Source of the DNA: Capsicum annuum | Taxonomy: Eukaryota; Streptophyta; Magnoliopsida; Solanales; Solanaceae | Direction: 5' to 3' | NCBI RefSeq assembly: GCF_002878395.1 | Contig: NC_061116.1 | Coordinates: forward strand, 127,215,673 to 127,279,672 | Length of the DNA: 64,000 bases | Part shown: piece by piece, positions 34,172-46,242 of the stretch | Position numbering within the stretch: the stretch's first letter is position 1 | Layout: each line of letters starts with the position of its first letter | Notes under the pieces: generated by a model | Seen by the model: the letters and a program-made list of their open reading frames with translations, nothing else | Told to the model about the DNA's origin: nothing | Database searches by the model: none | Translations under genes and position numbers: made by a program

Positions 34172-34880
34172 TGAAATGTGGGGGGTGCACCACCGTTCTA
34201 GGGACCTAGTCCCTGAGATTATGATAAAGTCAATAAAATAGTAACAAACTAAAACTTACAGGAATCAAAATAATACAGTGATTTACATGGAGACCTCCTT
34301 GCTCAAGGGAGACAAAATCATGGCTTTCCTCACAAGCACTCAAACTTTACTATAATCAAAACTCATTGTTTACAGACTCGAAGAACTTAACTCTAAGTTC
34401 TATTGGTTACAATAGCTCTACTACAGCCATCCCTACTCACTTCAACAGCCTTACAATTGACTAACTCTAACCGATTGACCTTAGGTAACTCTACCTAAGC
34501 ATTATACTGCCAAGAAAAAAACATTACTCTTACAAAAAAAGTATTTCAATTACAAATCAAGACTTGACTTTAGAACAATTTAACTTGAAGAACACACAGA
34601 TTTGGAACTTATGTAAAAGAGAATTTTTTCAATCTTTTTGATTCACCAATATTGCAAAAACTACTTAAATGAGATGAAGCCTTTTCTATTTATAATAGTG
34701 AATAAATTAGAGTTGAATTTTTAATCGACCAAGTGTCACAATAGGTACACTGCACTCCTATATAGTTAGTTGCACTAGTGAACAAAACTATGTAGAGATG
34801 CGATAGTTGTACCACTTCATGATAAGATAGGGATCTAGTCCTTTAATGATAACTGATCTTCATCAAAACATGAGACATCA
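34172..34880 (-). repeat. 3' LTR of the SIRE-type element
   Basis: On the - strand it begins TGATGTCTCATGTTTTG at 34880, right after the polypurine tract. The outer end is placed at a TG (CA on the - strand) in 'ttgaaatgtgggggg' near 34172-34180; this border is uncertain by about ten bases because no second LTR is available. Confidence 0.65.
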
Positions 34881-34898
34881 ATTTTCCCCCTTTTTTAT
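34881..34898 (-). promoter_or_regulatory. Polypurine tract of the SIRE-type element
   Basis: On the - strand AAAAAAGGGGGAAAAT runs directly into the LTR start TGATGTCTC. Confidence 0.75.
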
Positions 34899-35383
34899 GA
34901 TAAAAAACCATAACCTCAGAGCATGAAAATTCATTCAATCATTAGAGCACCTATTTATGTCCATATGTATTCCCCTTATCACCATGTTTTCTCCTATTGT
35001 GTTTCTCCAATAATATTTCCCCTATTTAACAAAGACAGCCACATCAATATCTTATCACATCATATCAACACCACACATCATAGCACCTGGTCCCTACCAC
35101 AATGAATTTAGTATTCCTCCTTTTGGCATTATTGTAAAGAAAAAATAGTAAACCAAGAACAAAATAATCACAAATCAGTTAACTCATGGCCACTAGGGAA
35201 ACACTAACATGATTCTACATTTAAGTAAAAAATAAAGATAATAAACAAAAATAAGGAATTCATTCATATTAAAGAGGATTAGTACCATGCATGACATTGA
35301 AATATTAGATTTCCTATTCCACAAAAAAACATAGGGATTACGAAAAGAGACACCGGTGCAGGAGGGGTATGAAAATAACCAAA

Positions 35384-37330
35384 TTAAGTAGGTGAAGGTC
35401 TTAGGGAAAGGGTTTTGAGAAGTAATTCCATCTTATTTCTTTTTGCATCTTGACACTGTAATAATTCCTTGGTCAGTATCTTTATCTCTGTATTCAAGAT
35501 AAGAACATCATCAGTTATAGTTAAGACTCTCTTCGTAAGTTTAGCATTCTCAGTTCTAAGTGCTTTAGAAACACTGGAACCCTTACTGGAAAGCTTTTGA
35601 ATTGTCATCTACAATTGCTAATCTTTACATTGTTAGCAGTTGTGTTGAGTATTATTTTCTCTATCTTATTGTTTAGATCTTCTTGGGAGATGGTTCTTGA
35701 TTTTAATTTTACATATTCATTTTAATCAAGGTTTTTAATCTAAACAACTGTTTCAAAGTTCCAGGAATTTTCATAGGTAATTCAAAAGTGATCAAATACT
35801 CTGTTTAGCAAATATCAATAAGGCATGCCATGTTTTTCATTTATCCCATGAACAACCTTATACATATGCTCAATTATTAGAGCATGCAGATTGATTAACT
35901 CAAAGCTACAAAGACACTCCATCAAATATAGATTTGTAGCTGAAATAATATTCCTCTTTGGTGAGCTAGGTAGAATCACTTTGTTGACATATTCAAAGGT
36001 TAATTTTACCTCACTTTTGAGTAATGTCTTTCTTACTCAAACTAAAGATTTTTATTTAACCTTTGATGTATTCCCCATATACTCTATTGAGGGTTGTTAT
36101 TTTGAAACAGGCTTTACACTACTAATGAGAACTTACAGAATCCTTCCAAGCAATACATCATCTAGATTCAGCTTTTTTGCTTGAACTAATGCAACCATTT
36201 TTAGTCCATCATTAGAAAAATATAATGTAGAGAAGAATTTATTGACTTCCTCATCACAGACAGAGGGAATGGGCCATTCCACAAAATGGATCCGTCTTTA
36301 ATGTTTGACAAGATCAACTAATTCCATCATACCATGTTTTGCTAAAATGCTTTAGTCAAAAATCCTTCTAGTTAGCATCTTTTGATTTTTCAAAAAGCTA
36401 TTTTGCACTTCCTTAGACACATAATTTCTTATTTTCTCCAATTTTGTACTTTTGGAAGCACTATTAGGTTCTTTAACAATCATTTTCCTCTTCTTGGAAC
36501 CAGGTCCATTAAAAATCTATTGCTTCTTAGTAGGAATTCTAGATCTTACCCCAAAAATTCTTAATTTCTTATTGACATCTTGTTCCTTAGGATAAACCCA
36601 ACTCTTTCTTGGGTTATTTGATAGAAAAATGAGATTTTCAACAACCCAATCATCACTTATCATTATACTACCAGAAGGGTTATATATTTTTAGGGATGAA
36701 TCATTGTCAACAAGTTGACTGAAGAAAGAGTTTGACTCTGAAGGGGTATGATAACTTGATTTGATCATTATTTTTGAGAGACGAAGATTATCAAAAGGTA
36801 CGACTTTAACAAAGAGATCAACCTTTTTACTATGCTCTACTATAGAAGTAGGCTAATAAAAAGGTTCTATTTTCTTAGGGATTTCTTTTATTGAGGTTCA
36901 TCCAAAAAAGTATTTGTAAGGAACAATTTAGTCCAAGGTTGTTCTAAAAAGGATGTGACAGGTAAGTCAAACTTGGTGCTTTGAAAAAAATTTGAGAGTG
37001 GTTGTTTTTCTATAACAAATTTTGAAGACAAGCTGATTTCAACAAAGGATTTTTCTTTAAGGATTGGAGAATTTTGAGAAAGTTTTGAGACTTTTATGGG
37101 TTTTAAGAATGAGTATCTATCATCTATTTAGAAATCCCTTTTTGGAATCTTTGTCACAAGATGTACATTTTAGACTAGGTTTTCCTTAACGAGGAAGGTT
37201 TAAGCACAAAAATATTTGGGGGACAAATAAGAATAAGGATGGGTTTTTCCAAAGGAATAATATGTGGATGATTTTAATTTGAGGTGACTCATCTTATTTT
37301 AGGATAAGATAATTTTCTAACATAAAGAGA
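35384..37330 (-). pseudogene. Envelope-like ORF of the SIRE-type element (broken)
   Basis: The - strand between pol and the LTR carries fragments in several frames that together read like the env-like ORF of SIRE elements. A polar, Ser/Lys-rich first third includes the open stretch 36768-36517 (SDDWVVENLIFLSNNPRKSW). A middle part has VNKFFSTLYFSNDGLK, LNLDDVLLGRIL and later LINLHALIIEHMYKVVHG. The C-terminal stretch (35608-35384) has a heptad-like Leu pattern (ENAKLTKRVLTITDDV), as expected for the coiled coil reported in these proteins. I cannot identify a signal peptide, fusion peptide or membrane anchor. The function of such ORFs in plants is unproven. Confidence 0.55.
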
Positions 37331-37559
37331 GAAGATGTGGCTTTTTCAGACGGAATCAGAAAAAAATATGCATATTCATGATACTAACCTGATAAATGGG
37401 ACCAGGTTCCTCTTTTTGTTATGTAAATTCTCAAAGTTATGTCTATCATATATGTTCTCCTCCAAAGCAGTTCACCATGCATGTATACCTACAAAGGTAT
37501 GGTACTGAGTTAGACCAACAAGTGCATACCTAATCAAGGATGTCTGTCTCCTGATCATA

Positions 37560-39300
37560 GGCAATTTATGAAGGAAAACTGAACCATTATGTAGGTCAGT
37601 TCATTTTGATCAGCCCCAGCCTCAACCGGCTCTTCAAAAATTTCTCCTTGTGAAGATCCTTTGTAAAGATATTTTCTATATGATCCTCAATATTTTAAAA
37701 CTTCATGCAAATAGCTCTTTTCTCAACATTATCTTTTAGAAAATAATGTATTATATCAATATGCTTGGTTCTTTTATGTTGTACTTGATTCTTTGCTATG
37801 TTAAGATCATGCGTATTGTTACACATCAAAGGGATAGTGTCTGAAACAATCCCAAAGTATTTCAGTTGTTGTTTGATCTTGAGTATTTGAGCACAGCATG
37901 AGGTAAAATGACATATTCAGGTTTAGCAGTGGACAGAGTAACTAAGTTTTTCTTCTTAGAGCCCTAGGAAATTTGGGAAGAATAAAGAAAATAAGCCATT
38001 CCTGAGGTGCTTTTTCTATCCACCAAATATCCAGCATAGTCAGCATTAGCATAGCCTATTAGATCAAAACTATCTCTAGATGCTTAGTATAAGACCAAGT
38101 CCCTTAGACCTTTCAAATACCTGAGAATTCTTTTTCTAGATTTTAAATGAGACTCTTTTGAAAAAACTAAAATCTACCACACATTCCCATACTGAATACA
38201 ATATTAGGATTGTTTCCGGTGAAATATAGTAAGGATCTGATAATCCCACTATACATGGTCTCATTTTCAGAGGACCAGTTTATCATTATCCATGTTTGAA
38301 CTAGTTCCAATTGGAGTATTAATTGGCTTGGCTTCTTCCATATTATATTTTTTCAACAACTCCTTGATGTATTTTTCTTGACAAATCATAACCCCATGAG
38401 AGGTTTTCTTGATTTGAAGGTATAGAAAGAAACAAAATTATTCCATCATGCTTATTTCAAATTCACTACCCTTTAGTTTTACAAACTCTTCACATAGGGA
38501 TTCAGAGGTGGCTCTAAAATCACATCATCAATATATATCTGGACAATTAGCAAGTTGCTACCTCTAGAATTCAAAAACAGAGCATTATCAACTTTCTCTT
38601 TCGAAAGCCATTTTAAGAAGAAACTTTGAGAGTTTTTCATACCAAGCTCTAGGTGCTTGCTTCAACCCATATAGAGCTTTATTTAATTTGAGAACATAAT
38701 TTGGATAGTTGCAACTTTAAAATCGGAAGGTTGTTTAACAAAAACTTTTTTCTTTAGATTTCTATTCAGAAAGGCACTTTTGTCATCCATTTGGAAGAGT
38801 TTGAATCCTATGTAGGCAGCAAATGCACTAAAATTCTTATAGCCTCTATTTTTTCTATAGGATCAAATGTATCATCATAGTCAATTCTTCTTCCTCATTA
38901 TAACCATGAAAAACTAACCTTGATTTACTTTTATTGATAGTTCCATGCTTATCTTGCTTGTTTTTGTACACCCATTTAGTCTCAATAATTATTCTGTCAG
39001 GCCTAGGGACCAGATGCCAGACTTTGTTTCTTTCAAATTGCTGAAGCTCCTCCTATAGTACTTGATCAAGTCAACATCTTTAAGAGCTTTTTTACATTTT
39101 TGGTCTCAATTTGTGACAAGAAGGCTGAGATGGCCATGAAATTTTTGGCTTGAGCTCTTGTTTGGATGCCAAATCTAAAAAAAGATGTCAGATTTTGGTG
39201 AGTCTTTATGCTTTTAATTTGTCATTCTGAGTTGAATTTTGTTGGGACTAGGTCCTTGGAGATTTTGACTAGAGCCTTCTTAATATTATTCAACTATGGT
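37560..39300 (-). pseudogene. Copia reverse transcriptase - RNase H (SIRE-type, broken)
   Basis: The RT catalytic box is intact as YIDD at 38535-38524 (IVQIYIDDVIL). The thumb-end block CQEKYIKELLKKYNMEEAKP (about 38380-38320) is characteristic of SIRE RT. RNase H ends with MCNNTHDLNIAKN and KRTKHIDIIHYFLKD (about 37830-37720), the usual copia 'KHIDIR.HF.R' motif. Frameshifts and stops occur throughout (for instance after AICMKF near 37700), so no full protein is possible even though the active site survives. Confidence 0.8.
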
Positions 39301-40252
39301 TAGAGTCTATAACTAAGATCCTAACTCACCATCACCTTTTTTATTCTCAACTGTATCAGTTTTTCCTTGACCAATATCTTCAGCTATGTCATCCCTTAAA
39401 ATATGAATGAGTTCTTCTATATCAGAATCATTATTTCCACCAGAATTCCTCAGCTTTTGTAACTCATCAACAACTACTTGTAAACATTCTTCCACACATA
39501 GATTTCTTTTGTTGAAGACTCTATATGCTTTTCTAGTTAAAGAGTAGCCCACAAATGTTGCTTCATCACTTTTTGAGTCATACTTTTCTAGCTCATTCTT
39601 TCCATTGTTTAGAACAAAGCATTTGCACCCGAATAGTCTAAAATAGTCAAGCTTAGGATTTTTGTTGAACACAAGATCATATGGGGTCTTTTTCAAGAGA
39701 TATTTGATCAAACACCTATTAGTCATATAATAGGCTGTATTAACATCTTCAACCCAAAAGTTTTTCGGAATCCTACTATCAATAAACATGGTCCTGGCAA
39801 TCCTATAAAGTCTTGTTCTTTCTTTCAAAAACCCCATTTTGCTAAGGAATCCTAGGAGCAAAGAAATTATGACTAATTCTATTTTCAGTACAGAATTCAG
39901 CAACCAGGGAGTTTTCAAACTCAGTCCATGATCAGATTTGAATCAAGCAATTTTATAGTTCAGTTTCACCTAAATTTGCTTGGAAAATATCACTAGAACC
40001 TCATAGGTTTGATCCTTGGTTCTTAAGAACATTTTCTAGGTCAACCTATAATAGTTATCCACTAAAAGAAACACATACCTCTTTCCACCTCTACTTTGGA
40101 CTCTAATAGGTCCACACAAGTCCATATGAAGCAACTCAAGTCGTCTAGAAGTACTAACCTGCTCTTTCTACTTAAAATAGGATCTGGTTTGTTTTACCTT
40201 AACATAAGTATCAAAAACCTTATTGTATAAAACTATAACTTTGGCATACCAC
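39301..40252 (-). pseudogene. Copia integrase (SIRE-type), N-terminus lost
   Basis: From 40252 the core is scattered over frames: LELLHMDLCGPIRVQSRGGK (first catalytic Asp), then CIKSDHGLSL (second Asp, from a D-H-G motif as in copia). The catalytic Glu region has decayed. From 39918 a 201-codon stretch stays open: RIARTMFIDSRIPKNFWVED, YMTNRCLIKYLLKKTPYDL, LFGCKCFVLNNGKNELEKYD, ATFVGYSLTRKAYRVFNKR. This is the C-terminal integrase domain and its link to RT. It is the longest open frame in the window, but it is only a fragment. The zinc-binding N-terminus would lie beyond 40252, where Tekay B starts. Confidence 0.85.
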
Positions 40253-42102
40253 TGCAATACCTCATAGTCTTAACGGCCAAATAATGCATTCAAAATAGCC
40301 TATAGGACCCTTATTTTAATGGTAGACCATGTTTAGATGTTATAGGTTTTGTAGGGGTTGCTTTTAGTTATTAAAAATATGTGTGTGTTGCATTTTGGAC
40401 CCTCCACTAAGTCCATGTATTATAGGACAAACACCAATAACCACTGGATGGGCTAATCTTTTTACCTGAGCTGCTCGCTCTATGCTTGTCTTTTGGCTTA
40501 TGCCATAAACCCTCATATTGTCTTTAGTTGTGGGCTATGTTGGAAAAGTTGCATGCCAAAAATTTCTTTGTTTTGACTTAATTTAAGGGTGTTAAGGTCT
40601 TTTCACACCCCTAAATAGTTTCTAATAGTTCATAAATGAATTAAGGGGTCTTTAAACACATTATTTTCCACTCTCTTAACCCCAAACATCTAATTCACTA
40701 TTCAAAACCCTTTCCCTCTTCTCAACAACAAAAATTCAAGTTTTATCTCTCAATAACTCAAAAATCTAAGTCCCAATTTCATGCTTTCATCAAGAATTCA
40801 TCCAATTGAGGTATGTGGGGTATTCATGTAAATAGTTTTATATTCAAGTAATGTTAATAGTTTTATCCCATGTGAATCATGTTCTTATATATTTGAAGAT
40901 CCAAAACCCTAGGTCATGTTTAGCTGGCATCATGTCAAATTTTTGAATTTTGCTTTAAACTATATAAACATGGTATTGTATCAACTTTTTACAATCATTC
41001 AGTATTGCAGGTTATGACCACCCAATACCTATGTGTTTATTTATTATTTCAGACTTTTCAAATTATAAGTTACTCAAACCATGATTTTATTACTATATTT
41101 AAGTTTAAGTTGAGGCTTGTCAGAATAATACTATTTCATGTTAAACCTTGAATAAATCTAGTGTAATTCAGTTGGGAGTAGGATTTACCACTGAGAGGCA
41201 AGTGTGGGTTCAGTGCATCCTACTTCTAAGAAACTACGTGTCCCCATTGTATTTAGGGACTCGCTAATGAGTGTTTCCCCTTACCCAATATAGGCTCAGT
41301 TTAGTTATCACTCCAGTTCAGGTTCCACTCTGATAGAAAGTATAGAACAACCCTCCTCAACATGGGTCAGACGTTGGACTTTATGGTAACAGTCATGGTT
41401 TATGTTAGTTACATGATAGCTCCCACAGTTTCAGTCAGTACTCAGTCTTTCTCAGTTTAGATTTGTTTGACCAAAATTAGTTAGATTTCAGTATTTATTT
41501 AACCAGTTGTACAGATTATTTAAGATATTCAGATCATGTCAATGTGTACAATAATTGGTCTTGTATTTTCAGCTTTGTATATTCTTGCATCCATGTTCAA
41601 ATTTTATATGTACTTCAGTGGTCTGTGCCTTACGTACCAGTATATTAAAAGTATTAATCACATATTTATCTCTTATGCTATGTTGTTTATAATATAGGTT
41701 CAGAGGCACAGTTTCCTGACCATCCCTTGATAGCTCAGTATCTCCCTACAGTAGTAATGGTGAGTCCTCATCCATTGAGGATGTGACATATTATTTCAGT
41801 ATTTCTTCATATTTATTTAGTTGGAGTTAGTTAGGGGTTTGTCCTATCATCTCTGTATGTTTAGACGCTTCTAGACAGACAGTCTAGTTTCAAGAATTTA
41901 TTTCATCATATACTTTACACATGTCATTTTATATATTTTAGTATTCCAATTAACGGTACCTTTGCAGTTTATCTCCTGCATATGTTATTTTACTAGCATT
42001 TTATTCAATGCTCACAGAAGGTGCAAGACCAAGGATTAGCTTGCAGTTACTTGTGGCCTTAAGCACCATGAAGCAACTAGGGGGTGGCCTTGGGTCATGA
42101 CA
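40253..42102 (+). repeat. 5' LTR of Tekay B
   Basis: 1,850 bp, from TGCAATACCTCATAG to GGGTCATGACA. The first ~150 bp match 49778-49930 (CAAATAATGC..TCAAAATAGCC / TCAAAATGACC, then TGGTAGACCATGTTTAGAT). The right part carries the Tekay-style block TTAGCTTGCAG..GCACCATG. The start is inferred from the 3' copy because both termini are mutated. Confidence 0.75.
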
Positions 42103-42107
42103 AAACT

Positions 42108-42120
42108 TGGTATTAGAGCC
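42108..42120 (+). promoter_or_regulatory. Primer-binding site, Met-tRNA type (Tekay B)
   Basis: TTGGTATTAGAGCC lies about five bases after the LTR end; one change from TGGTATCAGAGCC. Confidence 0.85.
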
Positions 42121-42253
42121 TAAGGTTTTAAATTTTCCTAGGGTGTCTGAAAGCCGCGTTGAGTGTGAAGCATTCCACACTTATGGACAAGAGGCTATGA
42201 GATGTTTTAGGAATGTTTCCCTTCTTACAGTATTCTTGTCATGTGAAAGAGCA

Positions 42254-43345
42254 TGAGCTCTATTGAATCCCTTTTTCTAACTCATCCTTTATTCTATTTA
42301 GAGATTATTCCTCTTAGAAGTAACAATAGAAGAAGTAACGGGGATCATCTAGTACCACCATCTATTCTGGAAGATCCCCTAAATGACCATGTGTCTCACG
42401 CTAAGTTTAGGGGCTGCTTTCATAGCCTTGGCCTATTCTGTAGCTGCTCAGAACAATACGCAAGTAGTTGGCCAAACTAATCTGGTGATTAATATGGATG
42501 TAGATAGGGTTCGAGACTTCAACCAAATGAATCCCCCTATGTTTTTTAGATCCCAATCTGAGGAGGATCTGCATGAGTTTTTGGATAAAGTGCAAAATTT
42601 AATAGACATCATGGGTTTCACTTTAAGTAAAAATAAGGACTTATTTTCTTACCAGTTACAGGGAGTAGCTCATACCTAATTCAAGTAGTGGAAGAAAGAC
42701 AAAGTTGTTAAGGTAGGCCCTATAGAGTGAGAGGAGTTTGCCACGGCTTTCTTAGGTAGGTTCTTTCCACTAGAGTTAAAGAAAGCTAAGGTTCAAGAGT
42801 TTATAAATTTGAAGTAGGGTAACATGAGTGTGAGGGAGTACTCGCTCAAGTTCACTTGGTTGATGAGGTATGCTCCAGCCATGATGGCTGATTCTAAGTC
42901 CAGGATGAGTAAGTTTGTGTCTAGTGTATCTGATAGTATAGTCAAAGAGTGTAGGAATGCCATACTGATTAAGAAGATGAACCTTTCTTAATTGATGGTT
43001 CATGCTAAGTAGATAGAAGAGGAGAAGCTCAAGATAAGGAATGATAGAATAAGAGGGCCAGCATAGGTAGTTTCAACTTTTCTCAACCAAGGGTAAAAGA
43101 TGGTAACTATTCTTAGTTTCACCAGAAATTTTTAGCCCCAACTCCATCTTTAGCTAGTGCCTAAGTTTAGGCAAGACAATTGGGATAGAGCGCTAGGCTC
43201 TAAGTCCTAGGGTAGTGTAAATAATGGTCATACCATCCTGCTCTGTAGGAAGTGTGGTAAGAAACATTAGGGTGAATGTCGGGTAGGCAATAATGTATGA
43301 TTTGGGTGTGCCAAGACAAGACATAGGATCAAGAAGTGTCAAGTG
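42254..43345 (+). pseudogene. Gag of Tekay B (broken)
   Basis: An ATG at 42254 opens a frame with a basic patch (RSNNRRSNGDHL). The main core starts in another frame at 42383: FRSQSEEDLHEFLDKVQNL, then FSYQLQGVAHT with a stop at 42677. A downstream frame has FLGRFFPLELKKAKVQEFIN and GNMSVREYSLKF, the conserved retrotransposon gag (PF03732) blocks. A degraded zinc knuckle is visible at 43244-43339 (CRKCGKKH.GEC, later FGCAKTRH), with one of its Cys codons turned into TGA. Gag packages element RNA; this copy has at least one shift and several stops. Confidence 0.75.
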
Positions 43346-43509
43346 GTAGCCCAGAAGAGAGGTGATTCATTCGAACAGGGCCAATCCAATCTTTTCTCAA
43401 ATCCAGCAAGTTACCCTACTCAGCAAGTTGCCACCACCATTGCCATCAGTGTACAATTCTAGAATAGATTTAATCCTCTCCAGACTCAGCATGATTAGGA
43501 AAGTTCTCC

Positions 43510-44060
43510 TGATGTAGTTACAGGTACGTTGCAAGTTTTCCATCTTCATGTATATGTATTGTTGGACCCCGAAGCTTCACTTTTTTTTATGACTCCTTAT
43601 ATAGTTGTCTACTTCTGTGTCAGTCTCAAAATATTAGTAGAGCCTTTCTCAATGTCTACCCTAGTGGGTAAGTCAATTATAGCTAGATGGGTATACAAAA
43701 ATTGCCCTGTCACAGTTTCTCAGAAAGTTACCTCAGTTGATCTTGTAGAATTAGAGATTACTAATTTTGATGCCATTTAAGGCATAGATTGTCTCCGCTT
43801 GTGCTATGCCTTGGTCGAATGTAGAAATAAAATTACCCTATTCCTATTTTTTAATGAGCCAGTTATTCAATAAAGGGGTAGTACTTTAGTGTTTAAAGGT
43901 TGGGTTGTTTCATAACTTAAGTCCCGAAAGATGATATCTAAGGGATGTATTTACCATATGATCTAAGTCAAGGACTCAAATTATAAAACCTTAATTCTTG
44001 AGTCAGTTCCTGTAGTAAACAAATTTCCAGATGTATTTTACAAAGATCTTCTCAGGATTT
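43510..44060 (+). pseudogene. Aspartic protease region of Tekay B (broken)
   Basis: In frame from about 43510, VYVLLDPEASLFFMTPYIV matches the protease active-site segment of Tekay elements (usually 'VLFDSGASHSFIS'), but the catalytic triplet D-S/T-G reads D-P-E. Downstream DLVELEITNFDAI ends in a stop where 'DFDVILGMDWL' is expected. The link to RT is degraded. Confidence 0.65.
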
Positions 44061-45400
44061 CTTCCAAAAGGGAAATTGATTTCAAAATAGCTATCATTTC
44101 ATATAACCACCCTATTACTATTCCACCTTACAGAATAGCTCCATCTGAGCTTAAGAAATTGAAGGAACATTTAAAGGATCTCTTCGATAAGGTCTTCATT
44201 AGGTCTAGTAGTTCCCCATGGGGTGCTCCTATTATATTTATGTGCAAGAAAGATGGTTCTCTCAGAATGTGCATCAACTACCACCAGTTGAATAAAGCCA
44301 CAATCAAAAATAAATATTCTCTCCCTGAGATTGATGACTTATTCGACCAACTTCAAGGTGCAAGTTATTTCTCTAAGATGGGCCTCAGATCTGGCTATTA
44401 TCATCTTAGAGTCAAAGAATATGACATCCAAAGACAGCCTTTAGAACTTGGTATGGTCACTTTGAATTCCTGGTTAAGTCTTTTGGACTAAAAAATACCC
44501 CTAAATTTTTCATGGACTTAATGAACAGGGTTTTCAAGCAGTACTTGGACATGTTTGTCATAGTCTTCATTGATCACATCCTTGTCTATTCCTGTAGTGA
44601 GAATGATCATGCAAACCATCTGAGGGTTGTGTTGTAGACCCTTAGATATCATCAATTATTTGCTAACTTTTGCAAGTGTGAATTCTGGTTGAGATTATTA
44701 GCTTTCCTTGGTCACATAGTTTCTGGTGATGGCATTCTGGTTGATACTCAAAATACCGAAGTAGTAAGAAACTCATCTCTTTATGAGATATTAGGAGTTT
44801 CTCAGGTTTAGCTAGCTATTACAGATGGTTTGTCAAGGGTTTATCTTCTATTATGTCTCCCATTTCTAGATTAACCCAAAAGAATATCAAATTTTAGTGT
44901 TCAAACTCCTACGAGAAAACTTTTCAAGAGTTAAAGGCTAAACTCACTTTCGCTCCAGTCTTGACTTTGCCAAATGACATAGATAGGTTCATAGTATATT
45001 ATGATTCTTCTAGAGTTAGTCTTGGTTGTCTATTAATACAGGGAGGTAAGGTCATAGCCTATGCCTCTAGACAGCTCAAACCCTATGAAAAGAATTATCC
45101 AACCCATGATCTTGAGTTGGCAGCTGTTGTCTTTTCCTTGAAGATTTGAATCATTATATTTATAGGGATCATGTTTATGTGTTCATGGATCACAAGAGTT
45201 TACAATACATCTTCACACAGAAAGACCTGAATCTTTGCCAGAGAAGATGTATTGAATTATTGAAAGATAATGATATAAGTGTGTTATATCATCCGAGCAA
45301 GGGCACTATAGTGGTGGATGCCCTTATTAGATTGTCTATACGCAGTTTTACCCATATGAGGATGATAAAAAAGAGTTAGTCCATAAGGTTCATCAACTTT
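44061..45400 (+). pseudogene. Reverse transcriptase - RNase H of Tekay B (broken)
   Basis: The RT N-terminal half is open at 44159-44491: [56 protein letters not shown]. The catalytic box FIDD reads FIDH at 44566-44577, removing the second catalytic Asp. RNase H is partly open at 44961-45149 ([27 protein letters not shown]) and 45146-45379 (VFMDHKSLQYIFTQKDLN, DALIRLS). Frameshifts lie near 44420, 44800 and 45145. Confidence 0.85.
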
Positions 45401-46242
45401 CTAGGTTAGGAGTTCAGTTAGTTTATTTGGCCAAAGGTAGTATATGGGTTTAGAATAGTTCAAAATATTCATTGGTTGCCAAAGTAAAATAAAATCAATT
45501 CAAGGATACTAGTTTAGTTAAGTTGAAAGAGGCAGTTCGAGATCAGAAAATGAAGGTTTTCTCCTAAGAGGGAGATAGAGTGCTTCGTTGTTACGGAAGG
45601 TTATGTGTTATGTGTGTTGATAGTTTGAGCTTATAAATATTACCAAAAGATCATGGTGTGTGGTATTCTATTCTCCCCTAAGCCACTAAGATGTACCATG
45701 ACTTATGGGAAATCTATTGGTGGGAAATATATTGGTGGAGTAGTATGAAGAAAGATATAGCAGAGTTTGTAGCTAAGTCTCAAACTATCAGCATGTTGAG
45801 GTGGAACACCAAAGGACTAGTGGTGCACTTTAAGAGTTTAGCATCCCCATTTAGCAGTGGAAGGTGGTGAACATGGATTTTATAATAGGGTTGCCTGGTA
45901 TGGTCATTAGTATAATTCAACTTGGGTCATTGTAGATAGAATAACCAAGTCAGCCCATTTTTTGCTATTTCACACTTCGTATTCAATTGAGGATTATGCC
46001 AGACTCTATCTTGTGTAGTTGGTGAAGTTGTATGGAATTCCATTGTCTATCATTTCAGATAGAGGTAATCTATTTACTCTCACTTTTTGAAGGATTTTTA
46101 GAAGGGTCTTCGTGGCTAAGTTCACCTCAGTATAACTTTTCATCCTCAAATGGATGGTCAAGCTGAGAGGACCATTTAGACTTTAGAGGATATATTGATG
46201 GCATATGTTATTAACTTTAACGGTAGTTGGGATGACCACTTA

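Larger units (their letters stand above)
34172..40252 (-). mobile_element. SIRE-type Ty1/copia element with env-like region (5' end lost)
   Basis: On the - strand: integrase (40252 to about 39300), RT, RNase H (to about 37560), an envelope-like region (about 37330-35384), polypurine tract (34898-34881) and 3' LTR (34880 to about 34172). The order integrase before RT makes it Ty1/copia; the wording of the integrase end and the long env-like ORF between pol and LTR are features of the SIRE/Maximus lineage. Gag, protease and the 5' LTR are missing: Tekay B begins at 40253, inside the integrase. Confidence 0.8.

Noticed and set aside
35891..36564. Open frames on the + strand (97 and 60 codons)
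   Set aside because: They are antisense to the env-like region of the SIRE-type element and have no recognisable features.
35384..37330. Treating the env-like ORF, or the whole window, as an integrated plant virus
   Set aside because: LTRs, polypurine tracts, integrases and TSDs place everything in LTR retrotransposons. No movement protein, coat protein or pararetrovirus layout was seen, and no signal peptide or membrane anchor supports a true envelope.
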